Below are positions 20,301-28,124 of a DNA stretch of 49,087 bases, in pieces (within the stretch, counting starts at the first letter, position 1; each line of letters starts with the position of its first letter). Under the pieces are notes generated by a model. It had not been told where the DNA came from and made no database searches. It saw nothing but the letters and a program-made list of their open reading frames with translations. Made by a program: the position numbers and the translations under genes. Source of the stretch: an uncultured Myxococcales bacterium (lineage in GTDB: Bacteria; Myxococcota_A; UBA9042); contig CAIXGW010000155.1 of the NCBI GenBank assembly GCA_903919145.1, forward strand, positions 1 to 49,087, read 5' to 3'.

Positions 20301-21442
20301 TTGCCCATGGTGCGGGTAAGTCTGGCAGCGACAACAATTTCTACACCCAGACCATGCCAACCATAGAGGACCGCCAGGCCGCGCTGGCCATGCTGGCCGG
20401 AGAGAACCTCGCCACCCGCGTGGTCGACAATTCCCAGGGTGGCGCCACTTCTTTGGTGGCGGTGCCCGGCTGGAACCCCCAGTTGGACGGCAACGGCGAT
20501 GGCAAGCGCGACCAGCCGGCGTGGTTTGGCGTTGCCAGCGCCGTTCGGGGGACTGAAGTCCAATTTGCCGGCGCCAAGTGGCAGGCTGGGCAGTGGAAAG
20601 GCGCGGTCGTGTGGGCGCCGGCCGAGCAATCGGCCACGGTGGTGGACAGCGGTCCGGATACCTTGACCCTGTCGGAGCCCGTGGCGCTGGTGGCCGAAGA
20701 CGGCGTCAAGGGCTGGCTGGTGGTGGAGCAAGGGCCACAGCCAGGCAAAGTAGCAAATCCCTGGCATTTTGCCGCAGAGGCTGCCATTCAACGCTTCTTG
20801 GTGCTGCCCAAGGACCAGTTTTCTGAGATCAACCATGCCTTTCGCCAGAGCCACGGCGGCCGCCACATTGCGGTCCTGGACGCCGAGTCCTCTCGCTTGG
20901 TGCTGGCCGCCAGTTTCTTGACGGCGCAGCAACCCGACCGCAACTGGCTCAAGCAAGCCCTCATCACCGCCGACGAATTGGCCAAAGAGAAGACGCTGCG
21001 CAAGGTCAACGTCAACTTTGACAACACCATCCAACTGGTGGGCTACAAGCTGGCCGATGCGGCGGTGTCGCGCTCGCAGAAGTACAAGATGACGCTGTAC
21101 TGGAAGGTGCTCAAGGCCACGCCGACGTCCTGGAAGCTGTTCATGCACCCGCACCCGCTGCACCTGGACCGCTGGCCGTTGACCAACCCAGATCCCAGCG
21201 AAGACGAAAACAAGCCCTGCGGCGGCTGCTTTCAGACCAACCACTGGATGCCGGGCGACCTGATTGCCGACTACTTTGAGCAGGAAGTACCGCTGGGCAC
21301 CAATGCCGGGCCAAGCGAGATCATCCTGGGCTGGTACAACCCGGGCAACGACTCGCGCTTGCCGTTGCTTTCGGCGACGGGGACGGGGGTCATCAAGCAC
21401 GGCGACAACCGCGCCACCATTGGCCACTTGCAGGTGCGGTAG
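17339..21442 (+). CDS. Large GT39/ArnT-like membrane glycosyltransferase with C-terminal extracytoplasmic domain
   Basis: About 1367 residues from GTG 17339; the start is uncertain, since the frame is open to 16994 and an ATG near 17210 is also possible, with no strong ribosome site at any. After the first membrane helix comes GLLDPWEMDRAAVARRM, the hallmark first loop of ArnT/PMT-type glycosyltransferases (DPWExxYAEVARR), with the catalytic-type Asp. An unusual 160-residue soluble insertion (residues about 55-215) precedes the next helices. A dozen or more hydrophobic segments follow to about residue 950. A soluble C-terminal part is predicted beta-rich (WKVLKATPTSWKLFMHPHP, CGGCFQTNHWMPGD). 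It probably transfers a sugar from a polyprenyl-phosphate donor to a lipid or protein outside the membrane. Donor and acceptor are unknown. Confidence 0.8.
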   Translation: MTNSTPAPAWRTLLDKWQLWIAAAVLGLALLPGLGSAGLLDPWEMDRAAVARRMAAPPRVVVVEPGAAALLTNLEKQAPGRWTLVRAAPRADATAVVALQQAVQRLNREMAHGIVVDVDALEAQTGGAAGDFAGQVAGLELQGRGMALVLVSSRDPQGLRQALAKARVKATAAGWRSAATLGWLEKDEQAETLWPLFASAAEVVKPAELAATLARVVESPWLQPAHKRDGQSQAMPWLDAAMAAAGLSLWGPSEAAARLGGALMVLLTGLVVVAAARRLLGATAGWLALLAFATLPAALGIGRLVTFQGGPLLGATLAGCGLALGAARRHRGWLLWFFAGLAVLFLSAGLAGATMAAALAVAYVLATGDGRPAPLVAAAGSVLALGLAVAVVLGDSDSLLLRGWRFTQGSFSAGPDQYHRDFSWFVGQAGFGLFPWGAAVILGLGRLLLAEPGADGEGHSPSDPAGPGWRSGAAVALALVVPFAVVGVLVRQHNHLVVPVAGMAALAAAAALTDLLAGRLSGRLVAAFVALSTLLLHREIRKGPDAVTRFFAFDPPMATVGATGELAWPAELLVPSALHALTLLAVLAFAMGAARPGATVRAVTGRLRDGRTAAWTLGLLALLWGIDALASLGSKLDVLLKTQAQTINYPYDRLWVTIQDTRPEVMAALGALVLLLALAGSTTWSAGADSAPRGTRLLLAVSRWLASPAVALPTVAIGAVAVLGSGLSKFNQLQPQAGMGGAVSAGLGSSAFAVPLALAVAAALARLLGGQVGEDSLWSPLVRGVQRRGPLVFGVLGLAALAGIGVGASQACGTWSFPLYLIGCWWLALSTALVVAGAAGRDAGGYAWPTAGMGLYGLMVLFGPLAARYVQEAPSRSEGLRYIAKVLVTAPDSAGLLAVAGLVALNRWAAGRQRWQARVDGVVEGLLRVERPRYAATAMVLGGCFFAVGYAWTLLPGLSVHFSQKHLLETIAQAGGAGSDSRGVPHSFAHGAGKSGSDNNFYTQTMPTIEDRQAALAMLAGENLATRVVDNSQGGATSLVAVPGWNPQLDGNGDGKRDQPAWFGVASAVRGTEVQFAGAKWQAGQWKGAVVWAPAEQSATVVDSGPDTLTLSEPVALVAEDGVKGWLVVEQGPQPGKVANPWHFAAEAAIQRFLVLPKDQFSEINHAFRQSHGGRHIAVLDAESSRLVLAASFLTAQQPDRNWLKQALITADELAKEKTLRKVNVNFDNTIQLVGYKLADAAVSRSQKYKMTLYWKVLKATPTSWKLFMHPHPLHLDRWPLTNPDPSEDENKPCGGCFQTNHWMPGDLIADYFEQEVPLGTNAGPSEIILGWYNPGNDSRLPLLSATGTGVIKHGDNRATIGHLQVR

Positions 21443-21580
21443 CCGCAGTCTTGGCTGGTGCGCCCCCTGCCGGCCGCTGTGCAGCGCTGGATGGCGATGG
21501 CCACCCCGCAGCCGGCCTGGCAATTTTGCAGCGACCTTGCAGTTTTCTGGTGACCGCGGGCCGGCCCAGCACGAGGCTTC

Positions 21581-22684
21581 ATGACTTACCATCAGCAATT
21601 CAGTTCCGTGGCGTGGCAGCAACAGCCTGCTGGTCCGGTTGTGCGGTTGATTGACCAGACGCTGCTGCCAGCGCAAACCGTCTACCTGGACTGCACTGAG
21701 CCCGAGCAAGTCCGCCAGGCCATCCGCGATCTGGCGGTGCGCGGCGCGCCGGCGATTGGCGTGGCGGCGGCCTATGGCATCGCCCAGGAGCTAGCTCTGA
21801 CCTGCGCAGGTGGAGACAGTGGGCAGTTTGATCGCGAATTAGCCAAAAGTTGCCAAGCCTTTGCCGGCACCCGCCCTACCGCGATCAACCTGTTCTGGGC
21901 GATTGACCGCATGCGCGAGCAGGGCCTGCGCAGCCAGGGCCAGACCGTTGCCGAGCGGATTGCCGGGCTGGAGCGCGAGGCAGTGGCCATCCACCGCGAC
22001 GACATTGCCAGCTGCCTGGCGATTGGCGCCCACGGCGCGCCGCTGATGCCCGATCGCGGCAGCGTGCTGACCCACTGCAACACCGGGGGCTTGGCGACGG
22101 GCGGTCACGGCACCGCGCTGGGGGTCATCCGCTCGGCCATCGCCGCCGGCAAGCAGCTTCACGTCTGGGTCGATGAGACCCGGCCGCTGCTGCAGGGGGC
22201 GCGCCTGACGGCCTGGGAGTGCATGCAGGACTCCATTCCGGCCACCCTGATCACCGACAACATGGCCGGCCACGTCATGAAGCTTGGCAAGGTGCAGGCG
22301 GCGATTGTCGGCGCGGACCGGATCGCTCTCAACGGTGACTCTGCCAACAAGATCGGCACGTACACGGTAGCAGTCTTGTGCGCTCACCACGGGATCCCGT
22401 TCTATGTGGCGGCGCCAACGTCGACCATCGACCTGGACTGCCCCAACGGAGAGGCGATTCCGATCGAAGAGCGCAAACCGACCGAGGTGACCGAGCCCCA
22501 GGGCGTGCGCTTTGCCCCGCTTGGCATGGCGGTCTTCAATCCGGCCTTTGACGTGGCGCCAGGCCACCTGATTGCCGGGATCATCACGGAAGAAGGGGTG
22601 GCGCGTCCGCCCTTTACCGCCGACCTGCAGGCCATGGTGGCGCGGGCCAAGCAGCGCCGCGATAGGGTCCGCGACGGCCAGTAG
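21581..22684 (+). CDS. mtnA: S-methyl-5-thioribose-1-phosphate isomerase
   Basis: 367 residues; GAGG lies shortly before ATG 21581. Motifs of the MtnA/eIF2B-like family are plain: VRGAPAIGVAAAYG near residue 55, THCNTGGLATGGHGTALG with the active-site Cys166, and VGADRIALNGDSANKIGT with Asp246; YVAAPTSTID and a final FNPAFDVAP segment are also present. It converts methylthioribose-1-phosphate to methylthioribulose-1-phosphate in methionine salvage. Its length is normal. No other salvage genes lie in the window. It follows the glycosyltransferase by 138 bases, so cotranscription is possible. Confidence 0.95.
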   Translation: MTYHQQFSSVAWQQQPAGPVVRLIDQTLLPAQTVYLDCTEPEQVRQAIRDLAVRGAPAIGVAAAYGIAQELALTCAGGDSGQFDRELAKSCQAFAGTRPTAINLFWAIDRMREQGLRSQGQTVAERIAGLEREAVAIHRDDIASCLAIGAHGAPLMPDRGSVLTHCNTGGLATGGHGTALGVIRSAIAAGKQLHVWVDETRPLLQGARLTAWECMQDSIPATLITDNMAGHVMKLGKVQAAIVGADRIALNGDSANKIGTYTVAVLCAHHGIPFYVAAPTSTIDLDCPNGEAIPIEERKPTEVTEPQGVRFAPLGMAVFNPAFDVAPGHLIAGIITEEGVARPPFTADLQAMVARAKQRRDRVRDGQ

Positions 22685-22854
22685 CCAGCGCTGCCGCAGC
22701 CTCAGCCGACGCGGCCTCGACCAAGACAATTCGACGGATAGGTTGCCCGGATGGGGCCGCGAGCCCGCATTGGCGAGTCTGGCAACCCACCCACCAGCGC
22801 ACGGGCAGCCTACCTGCCATGCTTGCTGGGGCCCAAAATCAGCGAGGAGAGACG

Positions 22855-25398
22855 ATGACCATGGCCGAGCGTGGAGCGCAGTTGCAGATCGTAGTCGAGC
22901 CGGTGGCGGGCGCGCCGGTGGTGGCCATTCAGGTATGGATCGGTTCTGGCGGGCTCGACGAGGGGCCGCAGGAGCGAGGTCTGGCCCACCTGCACGAGCA
23001 CATGCTGTTCAAAGGTACGCCGCAGCGCGGGGTTGGCGAGATCGCCGCAGCGGTAGAGCGCGTCGGCGGGCAGATCAACGCCTGGACCAGCAACGACCAG
23101 ACCTGCTACCACGTGGTCGTGCCGAGCCACGCTTGGCGCCAGGGCCTGGATGTCTTGGCCGACGCGGTCTGTCGCAGCAGCTTTGACAGTGAAGAGTTGG
23201 TCAAGGAAATCGAGGTGGTGGTCGAGGAGATCAAGCGCGCCGCCGATTCACCCGGGCAGGTGGCGTGGCGGCGGATGTTTGAGATGGCCTTTGCCGGCCA
23301 CCCCTACGCCCTGCCGGTTTTGGGCACCGAAGAGAGCGTCCGCTCGATGGACCGCGCGCGGATGCTGGCGTTCTACTCGCGCCACTACGTCGCCGGCAAT
23401 GCCACGGTGGTGGTGGCGGGCGATGTCAGCGAGGCCGAAGCCCGGGCAGCCGTCCAGCAGGCCTTTGCCGAGCTGCCTGCCGTGGCCGCGCCCGCCAAGC
23501 CAGCGCTGGACCTGGTGCCGCCCCCTGCGGCGGCGATCGTTGAAAAGACGGCATTCTCTGAGTCGCGGCTGCTGCTGGCCTGGCCGGCGCCGACCATGCT
23601 CCACCCAGATGCCGCTGCTTTGGACGTGCTGGCCATTGTGCTTGGCCAGGGCGAGTCGTCGCGTCTGACCCAGCGGGTGCAGCGCGAGCTGGGGCTGGCC
23701 AATGACGTGGGGGCATCGAGCTGGACGCCGCAGCATGCCGGGCTGTTTGCGTTGACCGCCCTGAGCTCGGCCGATCGGCTGCCAGCCGCCCGGGAGGCGG
23801 CCCTGGAAGAAGTCCAGAAGATCCGCCGCGAAGGCATTAGCGAAGAAGAGCTGACCAAGGCCCGGCGCAACCTGCTGGCGGAGGCGATCTACAAGCGCGA
23901 GACCATGGAAGGCCTGTCGCACAGCCTGGGGTTCTACGCCGCTGCCGTGGGCGATCCGCACGCCGACCGCGAGTACGACCGGCGGGTGGCGGCCGTGACC
24001 TGCGCCGACGTGCAAAGGGTCGCACAAAGGTGGCTGGGACCTGAGCAATTGCAGCTGGTGCAGCTATTAGGTGCCGACGCGGTAGAGCTGGAGAATGCCG
24101 CGGCGGTTCTGGCGACGGTGCAGCACGCGCTGGGAGATGTCCCGCTGGTCGGCGGCCAAGTGCGCGACGTGGCCCACGGCATTGAGCGCCTGCTGCTGCC
24201 AAGTGGCGACGTGCTGGTGGTTCAGGTCGACCGATCGGTGCCGCTGTTTGGGCTCAGGGTGGCCAGCGTGGGCGGTCTGCGGGCCGAGACGCCAGCGACC
24301 AATGGCCGCACCAAGCTGTTGGGCGAGATGATCACCCGCGGCACCGCCCGCCGCGACGCCCATGCCATCGCCAGCGAAGTCGAAGCCTTGGCGGCGGGGC
24401 TGGCCGGCTCTGGGGGGCGCAATTCGATGGGGCTTCAGGCCGTTGGGTTGTCGTCGGCGTTTGCCCAGGTGATGGACCTGTTCACCGATGCGCTGTTTCA
24501 CGCAGAGCTGCCACTGGGGGACTTGGAGCAGGTGCGCGCGCTGCAGCTGGAAGACTTGCGCCACCAAGACGATGCGCCCGCCCGCCAAGCCATGCGCGCC
24601 ATGACCCAGGCCATCTATGCGGACCACCCCTACGCCATGGACATGCTGGGCAGCCAGAATTCGGTGACTGGCCTACAGCGCCACGAATTGATGGACTATC
24701 TGCGCAGGCAGCTGGCACCGGGCCAGCTGGTGTATGCCGCCGCTGGCGACATCAGCCCCGATCAGCTGGCCCAGGCGCTGGCCAGCCGCACGCCCACCGA
24801 CCGCCAGCCGCTGACGCCACCGCCGCGCAGGCCGGTCACTGCACCAGCGTCTCGCGTGCAGATTCGCAGAAGCATTGACAAGCAGCAGGCTCACTTGGTC
24901 TACGGCTTTGTCGGCGCCCGGCTTGACCAGCGCGAGCGTTTTGCCCTGGACGTGCTGTCGACCGTGTTGTCAGGGCAGTCCGGGCGGCTGTTTTTGGAGC
25001 TGCGCGACCGCCAGGCTCTGGCCTACTCGGTCAGCGCCATGCACGTAGAAGGCCTGGATGAGGGCTGCTTCTCTCTGTACATGGGCACGAGCCCAGAAAA
25101 AATTGGCCAAGCGCAAGCAGGGATGTGGCTGGAGATCGACAGGATCCGCCAGGAGCTGGTGGCTGACGAAGAGCTTGACCGCGCCAAGCAAGCCCTGGCC
25201 GGCGAGTTTGCCGTGGGCCTGCAGGCGCGCGCCTCCAGGGCGGCGACGCTGTGCCTCAACGAGCTGTACGGACTGGGAAGAGAGGCCTATCGCGGGCAGG
25301 TGGACGCGTTGTTGGCGGTCACCGCCGAGGAATTACTGAGCGCCGCCCAGCGTTTTCTCAACCCCGACCACTGCGTCGAAGTGGTGTTTGCCCCGTAG
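22855..25398 (+). CDS. M16 family zinc metallopeptidase, two-domain
   Basis: 847 residues from ATG 22855, with GAGGAGA just upstream; an ATG at 22819 has no such site. The inverted zinc motif HxxEH is His45-Glu48-His49 (HLHEH), and the third ligand Glu is at 124/125 in VVEEIKRAAD, the usual spacing. A second M16 domain (from about residue 430) lacks HxxEH, as expected for the inactive half of a pitrilysin-type pair; its IDKQQAHLVYGF and RDRQALAYSVSA stretches are typical. No signal peptide is apparent. Such enzymes degrade small peptides or process precursors. It converges with the minus-strand gene ending at 25509. Confidence 0.93.
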   Translation: MTMAERGAQLQIVVEPVAGAPVVAIQVWIGSGGLDEGPQERGLAHLHEHMLFKGTPQRGVGEIAAAVERVGGQINAWTSNDQTCYHVVVPSHAWRQGLDVLADAVCRSSFDSEELVKEIEVVVEEIKRAADSPGQVAWRRMFEMAFAGHPYALPVLGTEESVRSMDRARMLAFYSRHYVAGNATVVVAGDVSEAEARAAVQQAFAELPAVAAPAKPALDLVPPPAAAIVEKTAFSESRLLLAWPAPTMLHPDAAALDVLAIVLGQGESSRLTQRVQRELGLANDVGASSWTPQHAGLFALTALSSADRLPAAREAALEEVQKIRREGISEEELTKARRNLLAEAIYKRETMEGLSHSLGFYAAAVGDPHADREYDRRVAAVTCADVQRVAQRWLGPEQLQLVQLLGADAVELENAAAVLATVQHALGDVPLVGGQVRDVAHGIERLLLPSGDVLVVQVDRSVPLFGLRVASVGGLRAETPATNGRTKLLGEMITRGTARRDAHAIASEVEALAAGLAGSGGRNSMGLQAVGLSSAFAQVMDLFTDALFHAELPLGDLEQVRALQLEDLRHQDDAPARQAMRAMTQAIYADHPYAMDMLGSQNSVTGLQRHELMDYLRRQLAPGQLVYAAAGDISPDQLAQALASRTPTDRQPLTPPPRRPVTAPASRVQIRRSIDKQQAHLVYGFVGARLDQRERFALDVLSTVLSGQSGRLFLELRDRQALAYSVSAMHVEGLDEGCFSLYMGTSPEKIGQAQAGMWLEIDRIRQELVADEELDRAKQALAGEFAVGLQARASRAATLCLNELYGLGREAYRGQVDALLAVTAEELLSAAQRFLNPDHCVEVVFAP

Positions 25399-25508
25399 AT
25401 CGCCAACGCCCTCAGACCGCAGCCGGGCGGCAGGTACTGCTAGATTAGGGAGGAATCATCGACTACTAGAGGGCGATGGCCTTGGGGCCGTTGCCGGCGA
25501 GCGGCCGT

Positions 25509-25994
25509 CTACTTTCCCAGCAGCAGGGTGACCGGACCGCACAGCGGCGAGCGCTTGTCTGGCAGCAGCTGGCCCTGCCAGGCCTTTTTGCCGGTGCGCT
25601 TGAGCTCACCGGTGTAGGCCACCGCCGGCTTGTCTTTGCCGTTGCACAGGCGCTCGCCAGCAAAACTGCCGCCTTCCAGGCTGGGCACCAGGGTGCCGCG
25701 CAGCACGACCTGCCCTGGATCACCGGTGAGCGCGTAGGTGGCAATGCCTTCAGCGGTTTTTTCGCCTGACAGCTTGACCGTGCACTTGCCCGCCAGCTTG
25801 ATCTCGCCCGACTGCAGGGCGCACGGCAGCGTGCCCAGCATAGCCTTGGTGAATTTGGCGATGCTGGCTGGTGAATCGGCGCCATCGCCGGCCAGGGCTG
25901 GCCGTGCAGACAAGGCGGCACTGCCCAGCACAGTGACCACTAGCGAGCACAGAAGCAGAGGCGAGCTTGGCGGGGCGACAAAGGGTTTGCGCAT
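25509..25994 (-). CDS. Small secreted protein with four conserved-looking cysteines
   Basis: 161 residues with a signal peptide ending near ARPALA-GDG. The mature part has four cysteines (TLPCAL, AGKCTV, ERLCNG, SPLCGP), enough for two disulfides, and a predicted beta-rich body. The start ATG 25994 lies three bases past the stop of the DsbA-like gene, so translation is probably coupled. I do not recognise the family. The coupling suggests that it is a substrate or partner of the thiol oxidoreductase; this is inference. Confidence 0.8.
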   Translation of the reverse strand: MRKPFVAPPSSPLLLCSLVVTVLGSAALSARPALAGDGADSPASIAKFTKAMLGTLPCALQSGEIKLAGKCTVKLSGEKTAEGIATYALTGDPGQVVLRGTLVPSLEGGSFAGERLCNGKDKPAVAYTGELKRTGKKAWQGQLLPDKRSPLCGPVTLLLGK

Positions 25995-25997
25995 GGT

Positions 25998-26963
25998 TCA
26001 GTCCGCCGTCAGCTGCTTGGCCCACTGATCGCCGTTGATCGCGCCTTCGCCCTCGTTCTTGGAGTTCTGGGTGGCGCCGGCGGCAATCCGCTTGGCAAGC
26101 ACCTGGTTCTTGGCGGTGCCCTGGGCAATGGCGTCTTCGGCCTTTTGCAGTTCGCTTTGCACCATCGACTTCAGCGCCATGTAGGAGCCCCAACCGACCT
26201 GGCGCACGCCGTTGACAAAGAAGCCCGGCGTGCCAGAGGCGCCCATCGACTCGGCCCACTTGGCCTCTTGGTCCACGCGGGCTGCCAGCGCTGGGTCGGC
26301 GAGATCGGCCTTGAACTTGGCCACGTCCAGGCCCAGGTCCTTGGCAAACTGCTCAAAGCTGGCGTCATCCAGCTGACCGGTCTCAAACAGCTTGTCATGG
26401 TATTGCCAGAACTTGCCCTGGTTCTTGGCCGCCATGGTCGCCAGCGCGGCCGGCTTGGAGCGGCCGTGCATGGCCAGGGCGTTGTGGCGGAAGTAGACCT
26501 TGACCTTGCCCGGAAAGTCGGCGGCCAGCTGCTTGATCGGGTCGGCTGACCTCTTGCACACCGGGCACTGGAAGTCAGAGAACACGTTGACCACGACCAG
26601 GGCATCGCGCGGCCCCAAGAACGGGCTCTCTGGCCCCTTGGGCGACACGCCGATCTTGGTGACATCGACGCCTTTGCCGGCGCCTTCGTCAGACTGCGAG
26701 TCCAGCAGGCTTGGCTTGGCCGGCTCGGCGGAGGCTGCGGCAGCCGCCGGGGCTGCGGCGGCGGCTTGGGCGGGCCGCTCGGGTTCTGGTGTCGCCGCGG
26801 CTGGGGCTGGGGCTGTTGCTGTGGCGGGGCCCGTGGCAGCGGCTGGGGCTGCGATGGGGGCGGCCGGCACCGCGGCGACGCGAGAATTGCCATCGAGGCG
26901 GCCGACTACAAAGCCGGCCACACCCAACACGGCGGCGAGGGCATACAGATTGCTCTTGTCCAT
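25998..26963 (-). CDS. DsbA-family thiol-disulfide oxidoreductase, membrane anchored
   Basis: 321 residues from ATG 26963, which has GGAG eight bases upstream; an ATG at 26981 lacks one. The N-terminal uncleaved anchor is YALAAVLGVAGFVVG. A roughly 65-residue Ala/Pro linker follows (residues 30-95). Then comes a thioredoxin-fold DsbA-like domain with the redox site Cys133-Pro-Val-Cys136 (DFQCPVCKR) and the cis-Pro loop GTPGFF (Pro246), plus the helical insert FWQYHDKLFE. It oxidises or isomerises disulfides in the periplasm. Given the many Cys-rich exported proteins in this window, a general role in their folding is plausible. The four-Cys protein gene follows at once. Confidence 0.92.
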   Translation of the reverse strand: MDKSNLYALAAVLGVAGFVVGRLDGNSRVAAVPAAPIAAPAAATGPATATAPAPAAATPEPERPAQAAAAAPAAAAASAEPAKPSLLDSQSDEGAGKGVDVTKIGVSPKGPESPFLGPRDALVVVNVFSDFQCPVCKRSADPIKQLAADFPGKVKVYFRHNALAMHGRSKPAALATMAAKNQGKFWQYHDKLFETGQLDDASFEQFAKDLGLDVAKFKADLADPALAARVDQEAKWAESMGASGTPGFFVNGVRQVGWGSYMALKSMVQSELQKAEDAIAQGTAKNQVLAKRIAAGATQNSKNEGEGAINGDQWAKQLTAD

Positions 26964-27067
26964 CGGCAACGCTCCAAACATCTAAATTGAATGGTGAATC
27001 GGGCGCAGCAGCTTGCCGGCCGCAGGGGAAGAATCCTGTCTTGCGACCCAGAGCCCAGCGCCAATCG

Positions 27068-27985
27068 CTACGGCTTGACCACGCCTTCTGGATCCTTGCT
27101 GATCACCAAACGGTAGGTGCCAAAGCTGTATTCCAGCACGCCGGTCACGGTGCCGAGCTTGGTGCCGGTGGGGTACTTGGGCGTAAAGACTTCGCCATTC
27201 TTGTCTGACATGTACACGCCAAAGAATGCCGAGCCCATGCGCAGCGCCTTGTCTTGCGCGGTCTTGCCGACGTAGTAGTCGCCGTGGGGCTTGCCGTCGC
27301 TGCCCAGGGCTTCGGGGCCCACCACCACGTCTTTGAGCTGCACCAGCACGCCCTCGTAGGGCTCGGTCTTGACCTTGCCGGCAATGTCGCCGATGTCGTC
27401 CGTGGTGACCGTGATCGCGGTCGGCACGCCGGTTCCGCTCTCGATCGTGGTGAACTTGTTGCTAATCTGCGTGGCGCAGTAGTAGTCCTTGACGTCGCCG
27501 GTGATGGTGACGATGTCGCCCGGCTTGACCTGGCCGATCTCGCTGGTCTTGGAGCCGATGACGTAGATGCCAGAGTACTGGCCGCCGCCTTTTTGCTGAA
27601 CAAACACACCGACCAAGCCGCCATCTGACGTCTGTTTCTTAGACGGGGTGGTCACCACGGCCTCGCGAATGGTGACCCCGGCGGCTTCGCCCCAGGTCTG
27701 GGGATCGGGGCTGGGGCAGGCTTCTGAGGCTTTCTGCAGATCGACGATCGACTTCTCGGTGCCGACGCTGCTGGAGTCCTTGCCGCCGCCGTTGTCGGTG
27801 CCACCAGAGCTGTCAGGCTTGGCGCCCGTGTCGGTGGTGCCTGTCGCGGTATCGGCCGCCGCGCCGCTGGTACCAGACGAGGTATTGGCACAGGCGCTAA
27901 GGGCGATGGCCGCCGCGCAGGTCACGGCAAAAGGGCGGAAAGCCTGGCGAAACAGGCTGAGGCGTACAGGGATCTGGTCGTTCAT
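27068..27985 (-). CDS. Lipoprotein with OB-fold-like domain
   Basis: 305 residues; GGAG precedes ATG 27985. Lipoprotein signal with lipobox ALSAC, then a Gly/Ser/Thr/Asp-rich linker of about 50 residues. From residue 90 the sequence is beta-rich, with VGVFVQQKGG, GDIVTITGDVKDYY and EPYEGVLVQLKDV. These patterns recall the OB-fold segments of YhcR-like and related secreted proteins. It probably faces the periplasm or cell surface. The role is unknown. Its own promoter is likely, since 139 bases separate it from the aminotransferase stop. Confidence 0.78.
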   Translation of the reverse strand: MNDQIPVRLSLFRQAFRPFAVTCAAAIALSACANTSSGTSGAAADTATGTTDTGAKPDSSGGTDNGGGKDSSSVGTEKSIVDLQKASEACPSPDPQTWGEAAGVTIREAVVTTPSKKQTSDGGLVGVFVQQKGGGQYSGIYVIGSKTSEIGQVKPGDIVTITGDVKDYYCATQISNKFTTIESGTGVPTAITVTTDDIGDIAGKVKTEPYEGVLVQLKDVVVGPEALGSDGKPHGDYYVGKTAQDKALRMGSAFFGVYMSDKNGEVFTPKYPTGTKLGTVTGVLEYSFGTYRLVISKDPEGVVKP

Positions 27986-28124
27986 GGTGGCTCCAGGAGG
28001 CGCTCAGCTTGGCTGCCGAGACGCAGATCGAAGGGCCGTAGGTTAGCAGACCCGCTGGCGCCAGTCCACGCACAATTCGCCGATGCTGGCGAGGTTGCCA
28101 GCGGAATTGGCGCTGCCGGTGGGG

